Positions 49,040 to 61,491 of a stretch of DNA of 64,000 nt are shown here, piece after piece (the stretch's first letter is position 1; every line of letters starts with the position of its first letter). The notes under the pieces were generated by a model. The model was not told the origin of the DNA, ran no database searches, and saw nothing but the letters and a program-made list of their open reading frames with translations. The translations under genes and the position numbers were made by a program. The DNA comes from Paragordius varius (lineage: Eukaryota; Nematomorpha). The stretch lies in contig OZ176050.1 in the NCBI GenBank assembly GCA_964247055.1, positions 15,166,784 to 15,230,783 on the forward strand, read 5' to 3'.

Positions 49040-50320
49040 ATAGATATATTTACCAACATATTTGATCGAAATATTTTATATTAACAACATATACAGGTAA
49101 AAAAGAAGACTGTCAAAATCCGTATAATCAATTCGCAAAGAAACTTACCAACTAAAATAATTATATTTTGACTCAATAAATATAGCATACTTGTCTTATT
49201 TTAAAACATTTTATTGCCCTTTAGGGTATTTGATACCTAAAAATTGAATATCTTTAAGGCTATTCAAATTTAAAAATGAATTTTTAGCATTGAGTGCATG
49301 CTAAATTTTTGTTTAAAAAAATTATTGTAATATTTATTCATCGTAAAGCTTTTTCTCGGCTATTTGTTTGGAATTTATCGCTAATACAACAGGCAAATAA
49401 ACTTCTACAAATAATTGTGAGAAAATGTAACCGGAATCGGGTTGGTTCCTTAACAATTTTAACATTTCCGAAATTGCGGATTTATATTTAGAACCGGTTT
49501 CCTTTTGGTACCCGTATTTTAATCAAATGAATTTTCATACAAATAATGATAGAGCTTTGTATTCTGGCAAATATGCAAAGTATATACATACGTTAGTAAT
49601 GTTATGTATGTGAATTATAAACTGTAAACATGAAATTAATGTTTGAATGTATACGCAAATGTGTTCAACATGAAACTTATTAAGTACCCATTATGAAAGT
49701 TTAATTGTTAAATAAATTAACTCTATTTACTTCTCAATTATAAAAACATAAAGCTAACTATTCTAAATCGTAAATTAAAACAAATTTAAAAACTCACCAA
49801 ATCTAAAAAACTGATCAATAGAGCTTTTTTTCACTTGAATTTTATAGGGAAAGGTATTTATAAGATGTATGAAATGTTTTGAAAAATTAAAAGCTAATTC
49901 AGCTTTGCATGTCAATTTTTTTATTTAAGCCTTAAATCGTTTTTGAACGCAATATAATGGGTAAACTCTAAATATAGTAGATAATGTTATTTAAAAAAAT
50001 TCAAAATCTTTTACCGCATAATAACTATTGAATTTGAATCGTGAAATTCCAATTTTTCCACATTAATTATTCTAAGTGTCCTTTAATGACCTACTGAAAT
50101 TTTTTAATTATAGTATTTAGCGTTAAGAAATATTCTTATGGTACATAGTATCAAAGACGCGTTTTTATCCGTTGTATTTAATTTTCTTGTGTGCGAATTT
50201 TTAAATTTGGTTGATAATATCAGAAAAATTAAACTAACTTTTATGTTTTAACCACATTTATCCCTTCCCTAATTATTATAATGAAGCTTATTATATATAT
50301 GGAATGATATATGATTCATA
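49040..50320. other. Intergenic region without a supported gene
   Basis: AT-rich. A short phrase (CAACAGGCAAATAA) and its surroundings at about 49,380-49,430 are shared with about 47,815-47,860 in the last astacin intron, pointing to a small dispersed repeat. Confidence 0.5.
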
Positions 50321-50326
50321 TACGTA

Positions 50327-50615
50327 CAGTAAAAATTGAAATTATACGGACATAAAGTAAAAATATAAAGACAAATATTTTTTTCTAAAAGACTACCATA
50401 CTTTTTTAAAATCACCTTTATGTTTCCCTTATAAGCTACTTAGTTACAATTGTAAAATTTAGAATTGAATGTCTTAGTAATATATAAAAATATCTCTATT
50501 TCGCACTTGCCATTCCAAACAATGAGTGAAATTGAAAAAAGTATATTTGTCTTTTAGAAAAAAATATTTGTCTTTATATTTTAACGTTTTGTTTGTATAA
50601 TTTTATTTTTTATAA
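50327..50615. mobile_element. Family A MITE, full-length copy
   Basis: The left end is CAGTAAAAATTGAAATTATA, CGGACATAAAGTAAAAATAT, AAAGACAAATATTTTTTTCT, with TA before it at 50325-50326. The right end is TTGTCTTTTAGAAAAAAATA, TTTGTCTTTATATTTTAACG and TTTTGTTTGTATAATTTTAT. At about 285 bp it is close to the full unit. Confidence 0.8.
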
Positions 50616-50989
50616 ATAAAATAATGATTATTTACTGTTATAAATTTTCCAATTATAGTCAATGACCTTTGCATCGCCACCATAACCCCGGTATTATATA
50701 GATGTTTTATGAAAATACATCCTAAAATCATGTTTTTGCATTATTTTACTTAAAATGTAAATTATTAAACATGGCTGTAAAAATATAATATTGAGGTATA
50801 AAAATATTTGTTAATACAATCATAAATTTAATATATAAATATTTTTATGAACATTATAACGAATCAGTCCTATTTAATACGTCATTCATATGAATATACA
50901 AGTGATTCCTATACATATTATTTATAAATATGCTGGCATGTCTTAGTTAAGAGAACGTAAATTTAACATCCAAATATATACCATTTCCC

Positions 50990-51172
50990 AGTCTAAATAA
51001 ACGTTTTCCCAGTCAATCGAAACTATTTCCCAGTCAATCGAAACATTTTCCCAGTCAATCGAAACGTTTTCCCAGACAATCGAAACATTCCAATCAATCG
51101 AAACATTTTCCCAGTCAATAAAAACATTTTCCCAATCAATAAAAACGTTTTCCCAGTCAATAAAAACGGTTT
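50990..51172 (-). repeat. 21-bp minisatellite, left arm
   Basis: The unit is GTTTTCCCAGTCAATCGAAA plus C (on +), with about nine imperfect copies. Being 7 codons long it keeps one frame open on the minus strand, giving repeats of the heptad (V/S)IDWENV. One unit lacks bases (CATTCCAATC). There is no sign of a gene around it. Confidence 0.9.
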
Positions 51173-52116
51173 TATTTTGATGATAAATATCAAAACAAGA
51201 CATAAAAATAACTTTTAACCATTATCAGCGAATTATATGGATATTATTTTTTATAAAAACACAGTTATTGAATGACAATTTTCTAATTATCTTCCATACT
51301 TAATCATTAATGGCTTATTCTTCAAAAGTTATATTATTGGAATTTGAGATGAAAATAATATTTTTTTATTGATGGCATTATTTGCGGCTAACTTACAAAA
51401 TCTATAGTTACGGATGAAATATTAAAATTTAAAAATAATATACCATTTTTATCTCAATTATTTAGCACTTCATATTGGATCTTAAACATAAATTTTACCC
51501 TAATTTTATAATATTTGATATTTGGTTTTCGGGTGCCTAACGCGGCTTGCCGAATATCTTTGTGCGGCTCAGTAAAAATTTAGAAATCGTTATGCAAAAA
51601 TATGCCCACAAAATCTTAGTAATATTCATATTTCTTACGCAATTACTGTGAATGAGTCTATTAAATTGGTAACAAATTAAAAAAAATTGTTGAATTTTTG
51701 TATTTTACAGTCTTATGTCTAATCGAAAAATTATTTATAAAATATATCGGATGCGGAACGCCGTGCGCGAAGCCATTTGGTTGGACACCCCTGATTTAGT
51801 CAAATATCTTATTAAATATTTTTAAATTTAGATACTTTTTCTGACGGTATTCTTATGGAAAAACTTGTCATGTTTAAAAAGTGTTTTGAAGCGTTCGGCA
51901 TATAGTAATGCGAACCATCAATAAAATAAAAAATATTATCTTAAAAACATCTCAAATTACAAAAGATATAACTTTGAAAGAATAAGTCATTATTGATTGT
52001 CCACTGGAATATACTTGGAAAATTGTCATTCAATAATTGTTTTTTCATGAAAAATAATATCCTAACATTACGCTGATAATGGTTAAAAGTTATTTTTATG
52101 TCTTGTTTTGATATTT

Positions 52117-52325
52117 ATCATCAAAAATAAAACCGTTTTTATTGACTGGGAAAACGTTTTTATTGATTGGGAAAATGTTTTTATTGACTGGGAAAATGTT
52201 TCGATTGACTGGGAAAACGTTTCGATTGACTGGGAAAATGTTTCGATTGACTGGGAAAACGTTTCGATTGACTGGGAAAATGTTTCGATTGACTGGGAAA
52301 ACGTTTATTTAGACTGGGAAATGGT
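52117..52325 (+). repeat. 21-bp minisatellite, right arm
   Basis: It is the inverse of the left-arm array, with about ten copies of GATTGACTGGGAAAACGTTT-type units. On the plus strand the open frame 52,108-52,365 reads repeated FIDWENV then SIDWENV heptads. The two arms carry the same order of variants (FIDWENV units, then SIDWENV units, then YLDWEMV), so the whole arm was copied. Confidence 0.9.
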
Positions 52326-52329
52326 ATAC

Positions 52330-55300
52330 CTTTTTTTGAGGTTTCGTTTGAATATTGCTTCTTAATTGAAATCCTTTTTCAATGCGATAATTATAACAAT
52401 ATACGCAGGTGAAGGAAAATTACCTAATTAAAGTATTAAAGGGAGAATCTATTAAATTAAAAAAAAATATCAAAACAGATAAAATTTATCATTTAGATTA
52501 AGTTTATAAGTATTTGTATGACTTAACGTGAACAAAATCTAATAAATTGCACTTTGATATCAGTTATTATCTAATTATATATATAGCTGGACCTAACTTT
52601 TCTTTCAATTATCATACAACTAACAATAAATAAACCGATATATTGATTTTAAAATAGTCATAAACTATATATTTCGCAACGCGAAATTTGGTACATAATG
52701 CCGGAAGAAATTATAGGGGTACATTCTCCCACTAATTTTATATAAGTCGATATCGTAAAATCTGCCTCCTCGTGTAAAAAATAACCCTTTGAACCTAATT
52801 TTGAAATCAAAACCTGTTTAATTTTTAATATGAAAATCGTTTTCCTATATTCTTTTCTATAAATATTGTTTTTGATTTTAAAGTTTCTATGCACGCCTAT
52901 AATTTACTTCCGTTATGATACAAAAAAATCTAGTTTTTTTAATTTATAATTTAAACTATTTTAAAACTTAAAAATCGGTTTTATGGTTAATATTAACTGT
53001 GGAATGAAATATTTATTATATCTAAAATTTTGTGCAATCTCAATATTTTTTGTAAAAAATATCTCTAAATGCAGTTTTAACTGCCCTCATAGTCCTATGC
53101 AAAACATTATGGACGTAAAATTAAAATTATTATGAAACAAATACTCTTTATAATAACATGTACAAAACTAACCGTTTTTATATAGGTAAATATTTTTATG
53201 CCATATAATGTAGCAAGAAACCATCATTTTCCGATTCTAACCAAATAAGAAAATATGGCGATATCTTTTTTAGGCGGAACAGAAAAATCGATTATTTATT
53301 TCATTAGGTAATATTTTAACTTTAAGAAAATTAAACTTAAATCGTCTTTTTAAATATTTTTAGCCTTATTGGTGAGGATATACATTCTTATATTTTAAGT
53401 GTTCCTTTATTCTGGTGGTGGGGTCTGATGGTTGGTTGAGTGGCCTTTTTAATTTACATGATAAAAAAACGCAAACTCGAGGGAATAATTTTTATTTTTT
53501 TCTTTTATTGTATAAATTTAAGCAAGAAAATTATAATCATCTATCACACAATAGCAGATTCGCATGTAGGCACTAATAATTGTGTTGAACTGATGAAGGT
53601 TAACAAGCTTGAAACTGTATAGTCCAAGAACAGAGCTATCATAGATATATCGGTATTTTAAATGGCTAATTGGTGATTTAAATTACATGTCTGTTCATTT
53701 ATAACACTATTTTTCACTACAATTTTAAAAAATTAACCAATAAAAAAAAATTTCAACATATCATGAGACATAAAAATTTATAACGTTTTAGCCATTTAAG
53801 ACACCCAAGAATAACTCAAACGATTACTGTTAATGAAAGTTTGACATGTCATCTGCGTTTTTTGGTTTTAAATGTATTTTTATGTTAATTTAGAATATTT
53901 GTAATATCTTAGTATCGATTAATGTACTATATTTTAATTTGTTAATTTGTTTTTTAGTATGATAGTTTGCACAAAAAAATATTTATAGGTAATATCCTTA
54001 CCCTTAATTAGATGTCCAATGTTTTTAGAATATTTTTAATAAAATAAAAGTTATTTACAATTAAGACCTATATGACTAGTGATTACCTTTTAAGGCTTCA
54101 AAAAATGTGGGGGCGAACAATCCAATTACTTAACTTACCAAAAATATAGTAAGCAAGGGGATTAAGGATTTTGCATTGAATGTCTTTAATAATTATCAAA
54201 GTGATAATTTAGTTTAGATCCTTAAAAATAGTCCACTTTATAATTAAAATGGTTATCAACGTTTTATTTAAGATTGGTCAGCAGATATGTAAATGGACAA
54301 GTTTTAAAAACGTATTTTATAAAATGAACTAAAAGTAAAATTAATTTTACTTAAAATATTTAGAAATTTATTTTTGCTTGAAATGTGATTTCATTTCTGT
54401 TTTATGAAAATTATTTCTGTGCTCCGCAAAAAAAACTCGCCTTGGGTGCCACTGATTTACATTATGATTGGAAACTTGAAAATACATCAAATGATATTAA
54501 ATTCATTCACAATATCAAGATTTTACTGTGATAATTTTTAGACGGTACACGATTGGTTTAAACAACTTTGCACAATATTGACATTAGCTTAGCGAATTGT
54601 GAAAGATATTTAATTATAGTACTAACATAAATTCAAATTAATTATTTAATTATGTTATAGTAAACACCTATATAGTGTATGGGTTTTTAAACTTTCTAAA
54701 AATATAAATACTTGCACTAGAGAAGTAAGATTTTTTATTTTTTCTAGCTTTAAATAGTACACAAGCCATATAACCGTTAATATGCTGTTTTGTTTACTAC
54801 ATATATAATTTGTTACTCATGGAAATAAAAAAACGTTTATATTGACTCGATAGACTAAAATGATTACTTTACAACCTTAAATAAATTAGGCAAAACATAT
54901 TTTAATTCAAATTTGCCCTTGCTTCTTTTATTTTATAATAATATTTCGCAATTATGTATACACAACTTGCCCATCATTATATACTTAAATAATCAAAACA
55001 TTCACAAATGGAAACTGTTAACTTTTTAATGAAATGTAAAAAAATTTGCATCTTGAATACTGTTCAAAAAGGAAAAACATATGTATCCATCAAATTACAA
55101 TCTTTTTTTCATGTCAGAAAATAAACATACAATTTACCGTCCTTTCTTTCATATTTTTCTGTAACGTTCATCTTACATTTGCACATAATTATAAGATTTC
55201 TTGTATGTATGCATTCAATTTTTACAAATATCCCTATTTTTTTCTTTGATGCAACAAAATTTATATACTCCATATTTTAGGGACATCAAAAGTTTTTTTT

Positions 55301-56340
55301 ACAGATACATGTGTTAGAATTTTTATGATTTTTTAAAATCAATTTTAATTTACAACCATAAAACTTAAATTTATTATACCTTATGGAAAATTTTGTTATT
55401 TTGCTACCAAGATATATAAACACATCCTATAAATAAACAGTTATCATGGCGCCTTATTTCGTAAAATCTGTTTTACATTCCGTTCAAAAACTTTTATGCA
55501 AGAAGGAAGTTCCACTTGAAAAGCATTATAAAACAATTCATAATTTGAATACGCGAATAAAAAAGAAAAACTTTATTTTCTCCATAACATGATTACGATT
55601 AGAATTTTTATCCTTTTTTCTTTCTCTTAGCAACAATTTTTTTGTATTCCTTTTGACTTTAAACATTTCGTTACAAATTACATTTTGATTTACAACATCT
55701 ATTGAAATCTGCGATCATTCCTTTTATAGATTTTTTTAATTTTTTATTGTTTGTAATAAATTATTTCTTTTTTGATAATAAAAATAATCCGTTATGTTAT
55801 CATCTGTTACTATAAATTCTTAAAATCGTTACAATAAATATTTGTTTTATATAACTTGAAATTTTCCACTTATTTCAAATTATGAATAATTATAAAATAC
55901 TTAATTTTTTATTCTCATTAAATTCCATTTTTTATCTAAATATTCTCTTTAAAATCTGCTATATTTACCTCCAAAAGACAACTAGATAAAATTCAGTGCT
56001 AATATTTATTAAATGTATCTAGTATCATAAAAATATGGATACTAATATTCGCATAATTTAACACGGGGGAAAGATAATACATACAAAACGAAGATGAGCA
56101 ATTAACAAACAAATGGATAAAATGTTGATAGAAAGCATATATTTATAAAAATATTATAAAAATTGCCAAAATTACAAAATAATTGATATTTCAAACAACA
56201 TATAGAGTATTTGGTATCAGATAGCTAAAAAAATACTTGTTTCAACAATAGGAGTTGCAAATCAAAAATTTTTTAATTGGTAATGCCCAAAATTAGCGGA
56301 ATAATTAAATTTATATTGAGAGGTGCAAATTTGTATGTGG
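52330..56340. other. Long intergenic region, no supported gene
   Basis: Mostly AT-rich. A minus-strand open frame at 52,658-52,894 has one higher-complexity part (LGSKGYFLHEEADFTISTYI, then KLVGECTPIISSGIMYQ) that might be an isolated exon, but no partner exon was recognised. A hAT-like right end (TGGGTGCCACTGAT) occurs at about 54,445-54,460. Confidence 0.5.
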
Positions 56341-56342
56341 TT

Positions 56343-56532
56343 ATCGCTTCTCGGCCTCTTGGCTAAGATCAAAGTGTAGTATCTGTTCTTATCAGCTTAA
56401 TATCTGATACGACCTCTAAAGAGGTCCATGATATTAAATTTATTTTTGGAGATTTTGGGGAGGCGCTCTGGGCTTGCCTATCCCTCCCCATCGGGTCAAC
56501 CTGGTATTGCAGTACCTCCAGGAGTGGCCCAA
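56343..56532 (+). ncRNA. U2 spliceosomal snRNA
   Basis: U2 snRNA pairs with the intron branch point in the spliceosome. The sequence opens ATCGCTTCTCGGCCTCTTGG and includes the branch-point recognition region GTGTAGTATCTG and stem-loop II (TTATCAGCTTAATATCTGAT). An Sm-like site (ATTTTTGGA) follows, then the 3' stem-loops (GGAGGCGCTCTGGGCTTGCC, CCTGGTATTGCAGTACCTCC), ending GGAGTGGCCC. The length of about 190 nt is normal. Two departures from the usual 5' sequence are visible: CCTCTTGG for CCTTTTGG, and an extra A in GATCAAAGTGTAG (usually GATCAAGTGTAG). These could mark a variant or pseudogene copy, although the branch-pairing bases are intact. Confidence 0.93.
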
Positions 56533-56534
56533 AC

Positions 56535-57950
56535 ACAATCATAACAATTAATTTAGAAACAATTTTTAAACTTTTGAAAAAAAAGTATAATTTTTTTTAT
56601 AAAGTATTAGATGATTTGAAAAAACAAGTTATAAAATGTTTAAAGTGTATTTCGATATCGGGCCACTGCTAACATAAAGGAAGGATCAAATCTCCAAAAA
56701 TAAAATTATGGACCTGTGGAATATAACATATGTAATCAAAAATATTTAGAATTTACCACATACTTTAACGAATATAAATATTTAGTAAAGTACAAAAATG
56801 GTACCCAAAGTTATTCGTAGAGAAAAAAATTACTAACAATTGTTCCATATTATAAAAAATTTAATTTTAAAATAAAAACAAAAGAAAAATTAAGCAAAAA
56901 TAGCGATTAAAAATGATATGACTATAATAAAACCGAAGACTAGATAAAAATAATTAACAAGGTATTAAAGAAATACAAGCGAAAAAATAAATTAAACTGA
57001 GTATATTCAAATACAGATAATGATAGTCGATTTCAATAAGTGCTAAAGAAAAATAAATGGTGGTAAAAATAGAATGGTGAATATATGTAGTGTTTGTTAA
57101 ATTCAATTTAAAAATATAAAAAAGCAGGCATAAATAATAGTTATAAAAAGAATTATATATTAAGATAAGATATTATATATAATTTTTGCGATCAAAGAAT
57201 TATTATTTATGTAAATACAAGATATCGTTTATCAGTGTGACTTATCATATGACTAATTTTGTTATCATAAAATCTTATAAATATATAAACATAAGTTTTG
57301 GTTAACAAAGCGATACCTAGTAACTTACATTCTATAAAAATGAAATGTATGATATTTTATGATTTATTATTGACATAGCAAGAATATAGAAGCATTGGGC
57401 AATAATTTATGAATGCTATATATTCACAATAATTTTCAAATGAATTTACAGATATGATATTTTTGTAAAATTTAACTCGCTAATATTTTCAATACTTGCA
57501 GTATCTTTAATGATTACTAACGATAAAATAGAAAAATACTGGGCATGGTTTTTATCGGGTATCATACCAAATCTATTCTGATAGATAAAAAAACCTGATA
57601 ATTTATAGGCATTTTAGTTTAATGTTTCTACTGTTTTCAGAGCAGATGAAAACTAAATTCAGCGGACAGAAGACATATTTTTAGGTTTTTAGAGCTATAT
57701 TATTAAAATAATGAAATTTTGTTTAAAATTAATATAATACTGAAAATAAACTATGCCATAAGAATATTTATAATAATGATAAGTTATATTAGCCGGAAAA
57801 CATATAATTTATTTTTCTTGAAAAGTTCAAGAGTATATTTTAATTGCTCGAGAGTGAATTTAAATCGTAAATAGTCTATTCTGACAAAAAGTATCATGAT
57901 TCTCATGGTATACAGCTATATGGTAACCGCACCATATTAAAAAATAGACT
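56535..57950. other. Intergenic region after U2, no supported gene
   Basis: Very AT-rich sequence without recognisable exons, RNA genes or clear repeats on either strand. Confidence 0.5.
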
Positions 57951-57954
57951 ATCA

Positions 57955-59040
57955 TATACATTTAACACTTCGATTCAATTTGGGGTATCTAAATACCCCA
58001 GACTAAATTTGAGTTAGAATTTTAAAAAACTACTGATGGAAATGGTCCAAATTTAAATTTATGCTTCTATCCTAATAAAAATTATATAAATATGCCAAAA
58101 TATATAAATAAAATTTTGTATTGAAAAAAAAATTCCATGTCAAACTACTTCGACGCCATATCGTCTTCATTTTAAGGGTAAAATTGAAGCTATTTTGTTA
58201 TTTAAATTACATCTAACATTGATAGAAAGAGAAAAAGCAGTTTATTCCGTAGTATTTTTAATTTTACCATTCCACACATGTCATGTTGACGAAATTTCTA
58301 CCTCTCAGTTTTAGCTAAAAATAAGTTATATCAAGTATTTTTAAATAATTTTTTTATATCGGTTTATTAATGTTATATAAGTGCACAATTTGCCATGGCT
58401 TCAATTCCTTCTATATTTTTTAAAAAAATTAATTTTAAATAGGCCTAAGGTATTTAACTACCCCAATTTGAATCGAAGGACTAAAATGAATCTGTTGTAT
58501 CCAAGTGTTAATTTAACATTTCGATTCAAATTGGGTTATAACCCGAAAAAATATATAAATTGATATTTTTTATAAATCTACTGGAAGAAACCGTTATTTA
58601 AATCAATGCTTTTATCCTGATAGAAACTGTATGAATAACAAAATATCTATACTAAATTTAGTTTTGAAAAAGGGTCCTTACCAAACTACATCGACGCCAT
58701 TTATATATTGCAACATTTTTTAAAATTCATGTTTTTTAGATTATATAAGGCTAAAATAAAGTTATTTTTAATCAAAATGGCATCATAATATTAACAGAAG
58801 AAGTGGTATTTTTGCATGATTTTTATATTAAGGTTATGCATGTCATGCCTAAATTTGTACCTTGGGTTTTACCTTAGCAATATCAAGTATCTTTGAAATT
58901 TTTTTTTATTTTGGTTCAAAATATTATAATGTTTTGTTTTGGTTTACTTTTTTTAATATTTTTTGATATTGATTTCGTGAGGTATTTACCGACCCAAATT
59001 TAAATCTAAGAACTGATCTGAATGTATCCAAGTGTTAATA
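57955..59040. repeat. Two tandem copies of a ~540-bp subtelomeric repeat
   Basis: Each copy begins near 'AACA(C/T)TTCGATTCAA(T/A)TTGGG', contains 'CTACTG..GAAA' then 'CAAACTAC(T/A)TCGACGCCAT', a CATGTCATG-like phrase, and ends at GTATCCAAGTGTTAA (about 58,513 and 59,038). The second copy is more diverged. A shortened third copy is at 21,170-21,460. No coding sequence is evident. Confidence 0.7.
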
Positions 59041-60810
59041 TATCTGTCTGGCTAAATCCTATAATCCTAAAAAAATTACTAAATGTCTTAAACTACATAT
59101 AAAAGCAAAAAAATATTTTTACCCAAAAATAACAAGCTTTTATGATTTAAATTTGACGCCAAGGTGTGATTTTTGGCTTATATTTTGAAAAATCTTTCTG
59201 GCATTGTAAAATCTTTGCGTTTAGATTTATCTTTATGCTATATTTACACAAATTAAATTGAGTTAACACGTTTCCGTCTAATGTTTTAATTTTATTTCAT
59301 CTAATATGCGATAAAAATGTGTTTTTTTGATTTTGGCTAATAACAGAAAAATTAAATAACTATTTTTAGTATTGTAAAGGCACATATCATTTCAATGTTC
59401 ATTATCCTGAAGCTTAGCTAACGATGATATATGATACACTAATCCCTATTTTTGACCCCGTTTTTGCTGCATAGTGTCAGCTAAGCGAGACGGCATATTA
59501 AAAGGCATTACGTTGAATATATATAGAAATTGCTTGCAGATGCCTACATCGATAACGTATTAAGATTGGCTTGTATAAAAATTGCTGGTTATTGATAAAA
59601 TGGGTCTAAATATGCAATTATAGATGATCAAAATATTATTTTTTTCGATAGAAATTGGAAGTATATGGATAAAACGTAAATTAAAAGACAATTATTTTTT
59701 CTAAAGGACAAACATACTTTTTAAATTTGGATGACATCTTTTTAGTTCGCAAAATAGCAATAGATGTAGATTGGTGATGCATGCTATCATATAAATAGCT
59801 TGTGTAGGATAATCAAGTAACTGTTTAGTAAATGGTACGTACGAAAAGGATTTTAGCTTAGATTTTTATGGCGATAGGCAAAAAATATTGGTGTGCTGAT
59901 ATGGAGTATAAATATATGCATAACGGCTAATAAACCATATTAAAATATTTTTCTATGTGGAAAACGGCCCTTGAGCCAAAATATCATTCTCTCGACAGAT
60001 TAATTTTAATAAGCACCACGGATCCAAACTCTATAAAAACCTCCATCTGTTCCCTTTCAATGGTTAAAGTATCGATTTTATTTATGCAATCACGATTGTT
60101 ATCTTTACAATGTAAAAACAAGGTCTAATTATCGCTTTTTCAATGTTCCATGTTCGGATTATAGTTTATTCGTGAAGAAAAAAATGATAATAACAAAATT
60201 TTCCCTTTAAAAACAAACACTTATTTTAATCCATAACATTGGAAAGATTGGTTATTAATTTTAATATGCATGTTGGACCATTGGTAATACAGCAGCATAT
60301 GTTAAAAAACAAACTTTGTCCATAATAATTAATGTAATGTAAATTCAAAAAAATGTTTTTTTACATTTTGTTGTTTATACACTGCTGTATATTCAATCGG
60401 GCATAAATAAGGGGAGCATAAATGTGCATACTTTAAATAATTGTCTTATAGATCTTATCGTTTTAGGCAACATAAGGATAGGTGGTATACAGTATGAGTA
60501 AGTATACATTGCTAGAAAATTATTATTTATTGCCAAATAGTAAATAAAATAAAAAGCATCATAATTGGCTAATAAAAGTAAAAAGTGAAAAAAAATAACT
60601 ATAAACCAATAAAACTCCCCCTTGTTTTCTATACTTGGCAATATCTAATAACTTTCCAGCAATGTATAATTTCCTCATACTTTTACAATTCAAAAAACAG
60701 ATAAAAAGTATGGATAGCCTTATACAGTATGCATTTTAATGTATGTTAAGTAATTTATTGCGAGTCAAATACCATATATGAACAAATGCGTAAAATACTG
60801 ATCCACAAAT
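59041..60810. other. Subtelomeric spacer
   Basis: No gene could be supported. A family A MITE left half is visible at about 59,650-59,731 (GAAATTGGAAGTATATGGAT, AAAACGTAAATTAAAAGACA, AAAGGACAAACATACTTTTT). Confidence 0.5.
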
Positions 60811-60814
60811 TTTT

Positions 60815-61491
60815 TTCGTAGTATACATATGAAAGAGGAGACGTGAAAATTAACATAGGCTCTAATTTAATGAATATTTTGTAATGTTAAATTTTGAGAA
60901 TATTAGAGCAATTTAAGTTAACATTTGAAATATTGTTTTTACGTATTTAGATGCGGAATTTTGTGGGTTTTTATCTTTTATAAATTAATAAATAGTAAAA
61001 TACATTTTAAGATTATTTATGTTAATTATTCCTAAATTTAATAATTAATATTTTTTAATATGATAAATACCTGTATTAATCAAAATTGGGATTATTATTT
61101 TATATAGCTGTTTTTAATAATTAAAAAAAACACAGGTAAATATATATTTGTAAAAAATTAAGTAGATTTTATATTGTTTTTGTTTTTTATGTTTTCCATT
61201 GTTAATTATTTAAGTATTTCAGACATATATTCAGGTAAAATTACGGTTTTTATAAATTTAGTCAAATTTAATTTCTTTGTTTTTTATTCAATTTTGTTAA
61301 TTATAAATATATTAAAAACATTCAGATTATTTAAGAATTTTTTGTTTAATTTGTATTGCATTGGTAGTTATTTATTTAAAATAGGTTTGTTATAATTATC
61401 AAAACTGGTAAAAATATTTAGGTATGAGAAATTTTTTATTATTAGTATTGTATTGTTAATTAATAAAATTTTCAAATATTTTTAGGGTTAG
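60815..61491. mobile_element. Truncated foldback-element arm abutting the telomere
   Basis: From TACATATGAAAGAGGAGACG onward it follows the left arm of the 18,879-20,790 element (from about 19,145) in the same orientation. It includes TTTAGATGCGGAATTTTGTG and the ACAGGTAAA/GGTTTTTATAAATTT subrepeats. Homology stops inside a subrepeat, and TTAGGG units begin immediately. Neither the element's outer ~265 bp nor its second arm is present. Confidence 0.8.

Larger units (their letters stand above)
50978..52329. repeat. 1.35-kb inverted repeat whose arms contain a 21-bp minisatellite
   Basis: The left arm (about 50,978-51,300) and right arm (about 52,015-52,329) are inverted copies. Each includes the minisatellite, then ATTTATCATCAAAA, then a stretch reading 'TGTCTTGTTTTGATA..GGTTAAAAGTTATTTTTATG' or its inverse. 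The arms end at TATACCATTTCCCAG and CTGGGAAATGGTATA. The ~700-bp centre holds two GC-richer patches (51,530-51,575 and 51,745-51,795) and no gene. It is a second foldback-type structure, unrelated in sequence to 18,879-20,790. Confidence 0.85.

Noticed and set aside
52108-52365. An 85-residue protein of IDWENV heptads
   Set aside because: It is a minisatellite whose unit is a multiple of three. The mirrored array on the other arm gives the same reading, and no upstream gene structure is seen.
61174-61395. 73-codon plus-strand open frame next to the telomere
   Set aside because: It lies within the truncated foldback arm and is Phe/Leu/Ile-rich, as expected from T-rich DNA.
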